From positions 1 through 6,813 of the forward strand of contig CANCCE010000151.1 of NCBI GenBank assembly GCA_947374505.1: DNA of 6,813 nucleotides. The letters run 5' to 3'. Shown here piece after piece: positions 1-6,320 of the stretch. Source of the DNA: Comamonadaceae bacterium. Its GTDB lineage: Bacteria; Pseudomonadota; Gammaproteobacteria; Burkholderiales; Burkholderiaceae_C. The first letter of the stretch is position 1; each line of letters begins with the position of its first letter. The notes below the pieces were generated by a model, which did not search any database, was not told the origin of the DNA, and saw only the letters and a list, made by a program, of their open reading frames with translations. The translations under genes and the position numbers were made by a program.

Positions 1-761
1 GCCGCTTCATGTACATCGCCGACAGCGGTCACGCGCCTTATGGTGAGCGCAGCGACGCGTATGTGATGGCCCGATCGCGGGCCATCATGGCAGAGCTGCT
101 GAGCCGTCAGGTGCAGGCGCTGGTGATCGCCTGCAACACAGCCACGGCGGTGGCCATTGAGCAGCTCCGCGCTGACTACCCAGACCTGCCGATCATTGGT
201 GTCGAACCCGCGTTGAAGCCCGCGCTGGCACTCAGCCAGACCCGGCGCATTGGTGTCATGGCCACCCGCAGCACGCTGGCCAGCGCCAAGTTCCAAACAC
301 TGCTGGCATCGCTGGCCGATCAAGCCGAGTTTGTCGTGCAGGCCTGCGATGGCTTGGCCGATGCGATCGAGCGCAGCGCAGGCAACAACGACACTTCAGA
401 CATCCAAGCGCTTTGCGCCAAATACACGCAAGCCATGGGCTCATTCGGAAAACACAGCAGGCAGATCGACACGCTGGTGCTGGGTTGCACGCACTACCCT
501 TTTGCCACAGAGCAACTGCACGCATTGCTGGGGCTCCAGGTTCAGCTTGTCAGCAACGGGCCGGCGGTGGCGCGGCAGGCGCGGATCAGACTGTTTGAAA
601 ATACTTTGCCGAGAATCACGCAAGCTGAGCCGACTGAAACCACAGCCCGACTGATATTTCTCAGCACTGGCGATCCACAGATCTTGCAGGCAGCCGCCCA
701 ACGCTGGCTGCCACGGATACCGACAGAACCGGTCTTTTTCGCCAGCACGCTGAACGTGTAG
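1..761 (+). CDS. murI: Glutamate racemase MurI (5'-truncated by window edge)
   Basis: Cofactor-independent racemase that interconverts L- and D-glutamate in the cytoplasm, supplying D-Glu for the peptidoglycan stem peptide. About 252 residues are visible. Both catalytic cysteine motifs of the Asp/Glu racemase family are present: ACNTAT (Cys codon 132-134) and GCTHYPF (Cys codon 486-488). Also visible are the substrate-loop segment ADSGHAPYGER at the start, GVEPALKPA and GVMATRSTL. The reading frame is open to the left edge (Arg-Phe precede the first ATG at 9), so that ATG is internal. The N-terminal segment that normally carries the DSGxGG motif, roughly 25-30 residues, must lie outside the window. 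The stop is TAG at 759-761. The late segment reads SNGPAVARQ, where many family members have an Asp-Ser type sequence before AVAR; this is probably lineage variation. No gene follows closely, so murI appears to be the last gene of its transcript. Identification is firm. Confidence 0.96.
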   Translation, partial: RFMYIADSGHAPYGERSDAYVMARSRAIMAELLSRQVQALVIACNTATAVAIEQLRADYPDLPIIGVEPALKPALALSQTRRIGVMATRSTLASAKFQTLLASLADQAEFVVQACDGLADAIERSAGNNDTSDIQALCAKYTQAMGSFGKHSRQIDTLVLGCTHYPFATEQLHALLGLQVQLVSNGPAVARQARIRLFENTLPRITQAEPTETTARLIFLSTGDPQILQAAAQRWLPRIPTEPVFFASTLNV

Positions 762-797
762 GCGCGCACGCTAGCGCGGTGTGAGGCAAGCTCGTCA

Positions 798-826
798 ACA
801 CGGCCTGATGGCTGAGCCAACCGTGT
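798..826. repeat. Inverted repeat / stem-loop downstream of murI
   Basis: ACACGG (798-803) pairs with CCGTGT (821-826) across 17 bases. A smaller inner GGC/GCC pair (810-812 with 816-818) could extend the structure. No T-run follows, so it is not a classical intrinsic terminator. It could stabilise the murI 3' end, act as a weak terminator, or be an operator for the downstream gene. A six-base-pair arm can occur by chance. Confidence 0.3.
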
Positions 827-844
827 GCATCCGTCTTAGGACGA

Positions 845-862
845 AAGATGCGTGTTCAAATG
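845..862 (+). promoter_or_regulatory. Candidate NsrR-like (nitric-oxide-responsive) operator
   Basis: AAGATGC (845-851) followed by AAATG (858-862) resembles the two halves of the enterobacterial NsrR consensus, an AAGATGCATTT-type inverted repeat. The left seven bases match. The right half keeps only AAATG, and the spacing is one base longer than ideal. The only reason to raise it is functional: NsrR controls the aox gene of Vibrio fischeri in response to NO. The site lies about 120 bp upstream of the chosen AOX start. The match is incomplete and may be chance. Confidence 0.2.
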
Positions 863-968
863 TTTTAAAGGCCACACTCAACGGGCCCGGCAAGCAACCG
901 GTTCAGCTTGGTATTCCTCGGCACTGCGCAGCAGCGACCGCGATCTGAAGCAAGTCCACCCATGTTTC

Positions 969-974
969 AGGAAA
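969..974 (+). promoter_or_regulatory. Ribosome binding site deciding the AOX start
   Basis: AGGAAA lies 8 bases before the ATG at 983. The alternative in-frame ATG at 962 and TTG at 908 lack a comparable purine-rich leader, so this site selects 983 as the start. Confidence 0.6.
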
Positions 975-982
975 ACCAAATC

Positions 983-1606
983 ATGTCTCATCCCCATTCA
1001 TCTACTGCCCCCAAGCACCACCAGCAAACCGATTTTTCGGATTGGTTCGCCTGGCGCACCACCCGTTTTTTACGTCTGCTGGCCGATACCTTCTTTGTCG
1101 GCCGCTACGGCCATCGTGCCGTGGTTCTGGAGACCGTGGCCGCTGTGCCGGGCATGGTCGGTGGTGCCTTGCAGCATCTGCGCTCGCTGCGCAGCATGGA
1201 GGACGATGGCGGTTGGATCCAGCAACTGCTCGACGAAGCTGAAAACGAACGCATGCACCTGATGACCTTCATCCACATCGCCCAGCCAACCCGGCTGGAA
1301 CGCTGGATGATCATCATGACCCAAGGCATTTTCTACAACCTGTTTTTCATGCTCTATCTGGTGTCGGCGCGCACCGCGCACCGACTGGTCGGCTACTTCG
1401 AAGAAGAAGCGGTCTTCAGCTACACCGAATACCTTGAAGGTATTGACCGCGGTGACTATGACAATGTGCCAGCACCCAAAATTGCCATCGACTACTGGAA
1501 GCTGTCGCCTGATGCGCGTCTGCGCGATGTGATCCTGGTGATCCGTGATGACGAGGCCGGTCACCGCGATGTCAACCATGACTTTGCGAATCAGCTGAGC
1601 GCCTGA
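983..1606 (+). CDS. aox: Alternative oxidase (AOX), di-iron ubiquinol oxidase
   Basis: Single-subunit terminal oxidase that oxidises ubiquinol and reduces O2 to water without pumping protons; the family is cyanide- and NO-tolerant and monotopic on the cytoplasmic membrane. The product has 207 residues. All four di-iron motifs are seen: LET (Glu50), NERMHL (Glu89, His92), FEEEA (Glu140) and RDDEAGHRDVNH (Glu191, His194). These match the six ligands of trypanosome AOX (E123, E162, H165, E213, E266, H269). Tyr147 matches the catalytic Tyr220. Hydrophobic stretches around residues 94-128 fit the membrane-binding helices. The usual LEEEA motif begins with Phe here (Phe139), at the position of a quinol/inhibitor-pocket leucine. 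The N-terminus is short and His-rich, with no targeting peptide, as expected for a bacterial form. The ATG at 983 is chosen for its ribosome binding site. The gene stands alone, with gaps on both sides and a strong terminator after it. The physiological role (redox overflow or NO/sulfide/cyanide tolerance) is inference. Confidence 0.95.
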   Translation: MSHPHSSTAPKHHQQTDFSDWFAWRTTRFLRLLADTFFVGRYGHRAVVLETVAAVPGMVGGALQHLRSLRSMEDDGGWIQQLLDEAENERMHLMTFIHIAQPTRLERWMIIMTQGIFYNLFFMLYLVSARTAHRLVGYFEEEAVFSYTEYLEGIDRGDYDNVPAPKIAIDYWKLSPDARLRDVILVIRDDEAGHRDVNHDFANQLSA

Positions 1607-1622
1607 CCGAACAGACGCTCAT

Positions 1623-1673
1623 AGAAAAAGCCTCCCTGCCAACGCTTGATAGCTTGGCAGGGAGGCTTTTTTA
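1623..1673. terminator. Bidirectional intrinsic terminator between convergent genes
   Basis: A perfect 13-bp stem pairs GCCTCCCTGCCAA (1630-1642) with TTGGCAGGGAGGC (1654-1666). It is prolonged by A1625-1629 pairing with T1667-1671, giving 18 bp. The + strand ends in six T (1667-1672), which suits termination of AOX. The minus strand reads the A-run as five T, which suits termination of the efflux operon whose last gene stops at 1685. The loop (1643-1653) can form a small extra GCT/AGC helix with one bulged C. It begins 16 bases after the AOX stop. Confidence 0.93.
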
Positions 1674-1684
1674 TGCGTAGAGAT

Positions 1685-3139
1685 TCAAGGCGTTTTTGGC
1701 GCAGCAGTCAGCGCAGCTTCTTTCCAGCCACCGCCCAGCGTCTTGTACAAAGTCACCTGATTTTGCAACTGCAGCAAGCGCGTTTGCACAACCGCTTGCT
1801 GCGCCGCAAACAACGCGCGCTGCGCATCCAGCAACTCAAGCTGATTGGCAATGCCGTTTTGATAGCGCAAGTCCGACAGCTTGAAGCGCGCCGCTTCTGC
1901 CGTACTTTGCGCTTGCTGGGCTGTCAACTGCACACCCAAAGTGGCACGACCGGCCAACGCATCGGCGACCTCCCGGAATGCCGTCTGAATAGCTTTTTCG
2001 TACTGCGCCACAGCGATGTCGCGTGTTGCTTTGCTGACGTCCAGACCGGCCTGATTGCGGCCGGCATCGAACAAGGGCAAAAACAGCTGCGGCGCCAGCG
2101 TCCAACCGTAGGTGCCGCTGTTGAACAAATTAGACAAGTTATTGCTGGCGCTGCCTGCCGACGCAGTCAGTGAAATCTTCGGAAAAAATGCGGCACGGGC
2201 TGCACCAATATTCGCATTCGCCGCCAGCAACTGCTGCTCAGCCTGCCGGATATCCGGCCGCAACGTGAGCAAATCTGAAGGCAAACCCGCCGGCACATCG
2301 GCCATCACGGGCCTGTCTGCCAAGCCTTGTCCGGCCGGCAGAACGACCGCCAGATCAGCCGTTAAGGGCTGGCCCAACAACAAGCTCAATGCGTTCTCGT
2401 CGAGCGCACGCTGCCGTTGCAGCTGCGCCAAGCTGACGCGGGCAGCTTCCACCAAAGACTGCGACTGACGCAGTTCTAGCTCGGAGCTAACGCCATTGTC
2501 AAAGCGCAGCTGGCTGAGCGTGAGGGACACCTCACGGCTGTCCAGTGTCTGTTGCGTGATGGCCAAGGACTCCTGGTCTGCCAGTAAGCTCAAGTAAGCA
2601 TTGGCGACCGAAGCAATCAGCGTGATTTGAGTTGTTTTGCGGCCTTCTTCGGTCGCCAAGTACTGCGACAACGCTGCATCTTTGAGACTGGCAACCCGGC
2701 CAAAGAAGTCGAGCTCATACGAGGTCATCGCCAAGCCGGCGGTGTACGCACTGGTGATAGTGCCATTGCCAGTGGTGCTGGGCATACGCGAACCCGTGGC
2801 GGCTGCGCCAACGCTCGGAAACTGATCGGCACGGCGGATCTGAAACTGAGCCCGAGCCTGCTCAATGTTCAGCACCGCGATGCGCAGATCGCGGTTGTTG
2901 GTGAGCGACGCTTCAATCAATTTTCGCAACTGTGGGTCGCTGAAAAAAGATTGCCATTCGAGCGCCGAAGCCGCTGTTCCGGCCGGTGCGGTGCCTGTAC
3001 CGAATGTCGTCAACCCCAGGGCTGGCCAGTCCCCGGCAACAGGTGCCGCCGGGCGCTCGTATTTCGGCGCAAAAGAGCAGCCGGCCAATACCATCGCGGC
3101 GGCCAACACCATCAGCCGTTGAGTCAACATCGGGGTCAT
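1685..3139 (-). CDS. RND efflux outer-membrane channel lipoprotein (OprM/NodT family)
   Basis: Outer-membrane factor of a tripartite pump: a trimeric beta-barrel with a long periplasmic alpha-helical tunnel that exports drugs handed over by the RND pump. The product is 484 residues, normal for OprM-type proteins. A lipoprotein signal peptide is clear: a hydrophobic stretch (about 9-20) ends in the lipobox LAGC with Cys21 as the lipidation site. Ser22 follows rather than Asp, consistent with outer-membrane sorting. The family's internal duplication is visible as two outer-membrane efflux domains, roughly 65-255 and 285-470. Typical phrases include YELDFFGR (141-148), LLTLRPDIRQAEQQL (290-304), PLFDAGR (355-361) and a terminal LGGGW (468-472). 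The start ATG overlaps the pump stop as ATGA (3136-3139) and has AGGAGA on the minus strand at 3146-3151, 6 bases upstream. It is last in the operon. The channel's exact subfamily and substrates cannot be told from sequence. Confidence 0.95.
   Translation of the reverse strand: MTPMLTQRLMVLAAAMVLAGCSFAPKYERPAAPVAGDWPALGLTTFGTGTAPAGTAASALEWQSFFSDPQLRKLIEASLTNNRDLRIAVLNIEQARAQFQIRRADQFPSVGAAATGSRMPSTTGNGTITSAYTAGLAMTSYELDFFGRVASLKDAALSQYLATEEGRKTTQITLIASVANAYLSLLADQESLAITQQTLDSREVSLTLSQLRFDNGVSSELELRQSQSLVEAARVSLAQLQRQRALDENALSLLLGQPLTADLAVVLPAGQGLADRPVMADVPAGLPSDLLTLRPDIRQAEQQLLAANANIGAARAAFFPKISLTASAGSASNNLSNLFNSGTYGWTLAPQLFLPLFDAGRNQAGLDVSKATRDIAVAQYEKAIQTAFREVADALAGRATLGVQLTAQQAQSTAEAARFKLSDLRYQNGIANQLELLDAQRALFAAQQAVVQTRLLQLQNQVTLYKTLGGGWKEAALTAAPKTP
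3136..3139 (-). other. ATGA stop/start overlap coupling pump and channel genes
   Basis: On the minus strand, the pump gene's TGA and the channel gene's ATG share bases as ATGA. With the AGGAGA ribosome binding site inside the end of the pump gene (3146-3151), this arrangement is typical of translationally coupled genes and argues for balanced synthesis from one mRNA. Confidence 0.85.
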
Positions 3140-6100
3140 ACCTGATCTCCTGCGGAAGCACCGGCCGGTAAGTCGTTTGGCATTTCGTGGGCATCCATGC
3201 GGCGTTGCCGCTCACTCCCTTTGAAATATCCGCGCACGATGACGAAGAACACCGGCACAAAAAACACGGCCAAAAACGTGCCGGACAAGATACCGCCCAG
3301 CACACCTGTACCGATCGCCCGTTGACTGGCTGAGCCCGCACCACCGGCCAGAGCCAGTGGCAACACACCCAGACCAAAAGCCATCGAGGTCATGATGATG
3401 GGCCTGAAGCGCAACCGGACAGCCTCCAAAGCAGACTCCACCACGCTCTTGCCTTGTGCCTGCAGGTCCTTGGCAAACTCAATGATCAAGATGGCATTTT
3501 TAGCCGACAGACCGATGATGGTGATGAGCCCGACCTGGAAGTAAACGTCATTGGCATAGCCGCGCAGCAGCGTGGATAGCAACACACCCAGCACGCCCAG
3601 TGGCACGACCAGAATGACGGCCAGGGGAATCGACCAGCTTTCATACAAAGCTGCCAAGCACAGGAAAACCGCCAGAATCGCGAAGCCATAAAGAATCATC
3701 GCTTGGGCGCCAGCCAGTTTCTCTTCGCGGGACTGACCCGTCCATTCATAGGCGAAGCCCTGCGGCAACTGCTTGGCCAAGTTCTCCATTTCGGCCAGCG
3801 CCGCGCCGGTGCTGTAGCCGGCCGCCGGTGCACCGGAAATCTTCATCGCTGGGTAGCCGTTGTAACGCACAGTCTGTTCCTCACCCTTGACCCAGCGCGT
3901 GCTGGCAAAGGCAGAGAAAGGCACTTGCTTGCCTTGCGCATTGGTGGCATGCAGCTGCATCAGGTCGCCCGGCTGCATACGCGTTGGCGCATCGGCCTGG
4001 ACGATCACGCGCTGCAAGCGGCCGCGATTGGTGAAGTCGTTGATATAGCTCGAACCCAAGGCCGTCGTCAGCGTGGCATTGATGGCGTCGAAAGGCACAC
4101 CGATGGCATTGGCTTTGTCACGGTCAATGTCGATTTGCAGCTGCGGTGCATCTTCCAGACCTTCAGGGCGTACCTGGGTCAAGATCTTGCTCTGACTGGC
4201 CAGCCCGAGCAACTTGTTGCGTGCGCCTATCAATGCTTCACGGCCAGAACCACCACGGTCTTGCAGCCGGAAAGTGAAGCCCGATGCATTCCCCAATTCA
4301 GGAATCGGTGGCGGACTGAGGGCAAAGATGAACGCATCGCGAACTCCGGACAGCGCACCCGTGGCCCGGCCCACCAAGGCCTCTACGGACTGATTCTCAC
4401 CACCCCGCAGACTCCAGTCTTTCAGCGTCACAAAAGCCAATCCAGCGTTTTGGCCACGGCCCCCGAAGCTGAAGCCCAAAATCCCGACGATGCTTTCGAC
4501 TTCAGGCTGCTTCAGCATGTAGCTTTCAACCTGTTCAACAACTGCTTGCGTACGTTCTTGTGTCGCGCCCGCTGGCAACTGAATATTCACCAGCATCGTG
4601 CCCTGGTCTTCAGCCGGCAGAAAAGACGTCGGCAAGCGTGTGTAGACCAACACGACAACCCCGATGATGGCGGCATAAATCACCAGGTAGCGGGCTGCAC
4701 GCAGCAAAATGCGTGCGATCGCGCCTTCGTATGCTTTGGTGGTACGCGCAAAGCCACGGTTGAACCAGCCAAAGAAACCCTTTTTCTCGACATGGTGTCC
4801 GGCTTCTACCGGTTTCAACAAGGTGGCGCAAAGTGCCGGTGTCAGGGACAGCGCCAAGAAGGCTGAAAAGCCAATCGACGCGACCATGACCGCAGAAAAC
4901 TGGCGGTAGATATTACCGGTCGATCCCGCAAAAAAGGCCAGCGGCACAAACACTGAAATCAGCACCACCGTCACGCCAATGATGGCACCTGAAATCTGGC
5001 GCATGGCTTTGCGAGTCGCCTCGCGAGGCGGCAACCCTTCTTCGCTCATGATGCGTTCGACGTTCTCAACGACGACGATCGCATCATCAACGACGATGCC
5101 GATCACCAGCACCATGCCAAACATTGTCAACACATTGATCGAAAAACCCAGCGCCAGCAAGGTGCCAAAAGTTCCCAACAAAGCGATTGGCACGACCAGG
5201 GTCGGAATGACGGTGTAGCGCCAGTTTTGCAGAAACAGGAACATCACCAGGAACACCAGTGCCACAGCCTCTAGCAGCGTTTCAACCACCTGAGAGATTG
5301 AGATCCTGATAAAGCGTGAGCTGTCGTAAGGAATTTCCCACTTCACACCTTGCGGGAAAAATGGGGCTAACTCACCCATGCGCTTGCGCACAGCATCGGC
5401 CGTTGCCAAGGCATTGCCGGTAGGCGAGAGCTGAACGCCGATACCGGTAGAGGGTTTGCCGTTCAGTCGTGCCGATGTCGCATAGCTTTGCGCATCGAGT
5501 TCAATCCGGGCGACGTCCTTCAAACGAACGGTCGACCCGTCCGAGTTAGCGCGCAGCACAATATTGCCAAACTCCTTAGCCGACTTCAACTGGCCGTCAA
5601 CGACCACCGTGGCGGCAATTTCCTGGCCCGCGATATTCGGCAGTGCACCAATAGACCCGGCCAGAACTTGGGCATTCTGCGCTCGAATAGACGCATTGAC
5701 TTCGGTCATCGACAAATTCAAACCAACCAGCTTGGAGGGGTCGATCCAGATACGCATGGCTTGCTCTGTGCCAAACAACTGCGCCTGCCCCACGCCAGGG
5801 ATACGTTGAATTTCCGGCAACACGGAGCGCGAGGCGTAGTCACCCAAAGTGACAGGCGTGATCGCTGGATCATCCGAGGACAAGATCGTGAAGAGCAAGA
5901 AATTGGAGCGTGATTTGTCAACCTTCACGCCCTGCTGCGTCACAGCGGCCGGCAAACGTGGCGTGGCACGCGACAAACGGTTTTGAACGTCGACCTGCGC
6001 CAAATCGGCATTGGTGCCGGTTTCAAAACTCAGGGTGATTTGACCCGTGCCGTCGGCCTGAGTCACTGACTCCATGTAAATCAGACCGGGCGATCCGTTC

Positions 6101-6306
6101 ATTTCCTGTTCGATAACGCCGATCACGCTTTCTTCCAGCGTGCGCGCCGAGGCGCCGGGGTAAGTGGCGGAAATAACAATCGCCGGGGGTGCCACCGGCG
6201 GATACTGTGCGATCGGCAACTGCGTGATAGCCACGCCGCCCAACACGACGATGAAGATCGCGATGACCCACGCAAAAATAGGTCTGTCGATAAAGAACTT
6301 GGCCAT
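3136..6306 (-). CDS. RND multidrug efflux pump, inner-membrane transporter (AcrB/MexB type, HAE1)
   Basis: Trimeric proton/drug antiporter that takes hydrophobic compounds from the periplasm and outer leaflet and passes them to the adaptor-channel conduit. It has 1056 residues, the usual HAE1 length. Transmembrane segments lie at about 9-29, six between 340 and 494, one at 538-556, and four between 868 and 1026. Two large periplasmic loops (about 30-339 and 557-867) hold the porter and docking domains. The proton-relay residues are present: Asp407-Asp408 in GIVVDDAI (same numbers as AcrB), Lys936 in GLSAKNA (AcrB K940), Arg966 (R971) and Thr973 (T978). The switch loop GRGQN is at 616-620. Drug-pocket aromatics Phe136, Phe178, Phe612, Phe614 and Phe625 are kept, but the AcrB Phe610 position is Val607. 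The start ATG (6304-6306) has AAGGAG 8 bases upstream. The gene is second in the operon, 12 bases after the adaptor. It is a multidrug-type rather than metal-type RND; actual substrates are unknown. Confidence 0.97.
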   Translation of the reverse strand: MAKFFIDRPIFAWVIAIFIVVLGGVAITQLPIAQYPPVAPPAIVISATYPGASARTLEESVIGVIEQEMNGSPGLIYMESVTQADGTGQITLSFETGTNADLAQVDVQNRLSRATPRLPAAVTQQGVKVDKSRSNFLLFTILSSDDPAITPVTLGDYASRSVLPEIQRIPGVGQAQLFGTEQAMRIWIDPSKLVGLNLSMTEVNASIRAQNAQVLAGSIGALPNIAGQEIAATVVVDGQLKSAKEFGNIVLRANSDGSTVRLKDVARIELDAQSYATSARLNGKPSTGIGVQLSPTGNALATADAVRKRMGELAPFFPQGVKWEIPYDSSRFIRISISQVVETLLEAVALVFLVMFLFLQNWRYTVIPTLVVPIALLGTFGTLLALGFSINVLTMFGMVLVIGIVVDDAIVVVENVERIMSEEGLPPREATRKAMRQISGAIIGVTVVLISVFVPLAFFAGSTGNIYRQFSAVMVASIGFSAFLALSLTPALCATLLKPVEAGHHVEKKGFFGWFNRGFARTTKAYEGAIARILLRAARYLVIYAAIIGVVVLVYTRLPTSFLPAEDQGTMLVNIQLPAGATQERTQAVVEQVESYMLKQPEVESIVGILGFSFGGRGQNAGLAFVTLKDWSLRGGENQSVEALVGRATGALSGVRDAFIFALSPPPIPELGNASGFTFRLQDRGGSGREALIGARNKLLGLASQSKILTQVRPEGLEDAPQLQIDIDRDKANAIGVPFDAINATLTTALGSSYINDFTNRGRLQRVIVQADAPTRMQPGDLMQLHATNAQGKQVPFSAFASTRWVKGEEQTVRYNGYPAMKISGAPAAGYSTGAALAEMENLAKQLPQGFAYEWTGQSREEKLAGAQAMILYGFAILAVFLCLAALYESWSIPLAVILVVPLGVLGVLLSTLLRGYANDVYFQVGLITIIGLSAKNAILIIEFAKDLQAQGKSVVESALEAVRLRFRPIIMTSMAFGLGVLPLALAGGAGSASQRAIGTGVLGGILSGTFLAVFFVPVFFVIVRGYFKGSERQRRMDAHEMPNDLPAGASAGDQV

Positions 6307-6314
6307 TCACCGTG

Positions 6315-6320
6315 CTCCTT
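6315..6320 (-). promoter_or_regulatory. Pump-gene ribosome binding site overlapping the adaptor stop codon
   Basis: On the minus strand the sequence reads TAAGGAG: the adaptor's TAA stop (6319-6321) supplies the first bases of the Shine-Dalgarno AAGGAG, which is 8 bases before the pump ATG. Ribosomes ending on the adaptor gene are therefore well placed to reinitiate on the pump gene. Confidence 0.8.

Larger units (their letters stand above)
762..982. other. Intergenic region between murI and the alternative oxidase gene
   Basis: A 221-bp stretch without a credible gene. It should contain the murI transcript end and the AOX promoter. I see no U-tract terminator after murI and no convincing sigma-70 -35/-10 pair. 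It holds a GC-rich hairpin (CGCGC 763-767 with GCGCG 774-778), a longer inverted repeat (798-826), a possible NsrR-like half site (845-862), and two 8-bp palindromes, CGGGCCCG (882-889) and AACCGGTT (896-903). In-frame extensions of AOX into this gap use a TTG (908) or a poorly led ATG (962) and are not preferred. Confidence 0.7.

Noticed and set aside
763..778. GC hairpin just after the murI stop
   Set aside because: Only five base pairs and no T-run follow, so I do not call it a terminator.
882..903. Two 8-bp palindromes, CGGGCCCG and AACCGGTT, close together upstream of AOX
   Set aside because: Short GC-rich palindromes are frequent by chance at this base composition. They match no operator I can name.
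908..982. N-terminal extension of AOX from TTG 908 or ATG 962
   Set aside because: The extra residues resemble no AOX sequence, and the only good ribosome binding site precedes the ATG at 983.
852..1262. 136-codon + strand open frame starting upstream of AOX
   Set aside because: It overlaps AOX in another frame, begins within the intergenic gap with no good ribosome binding site and carries no domain.
1070..1579. 169-codon open frame on the minus strand
   Set aside because: It is antisense to AOX, whose di-iron motifs establish the + strand as coding. The minus frame shows no recognisable domain.
1646..2173. 175-codon + strand open frame following the terminator
   Set aside because: It begins in the terminator loop and is antisense to the outer-membrane channel gene. 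There is no family signal, and the overlapping minus-strand gene is certain.
3703..4866. Long open frame of 387 codons on the + strand
   Set aside because: It lies entirely antisense to the RND pump gene, has no family motif and its composition is what a GC-rich gene's complement gives. The pump gene on the other strand is unmistakable.
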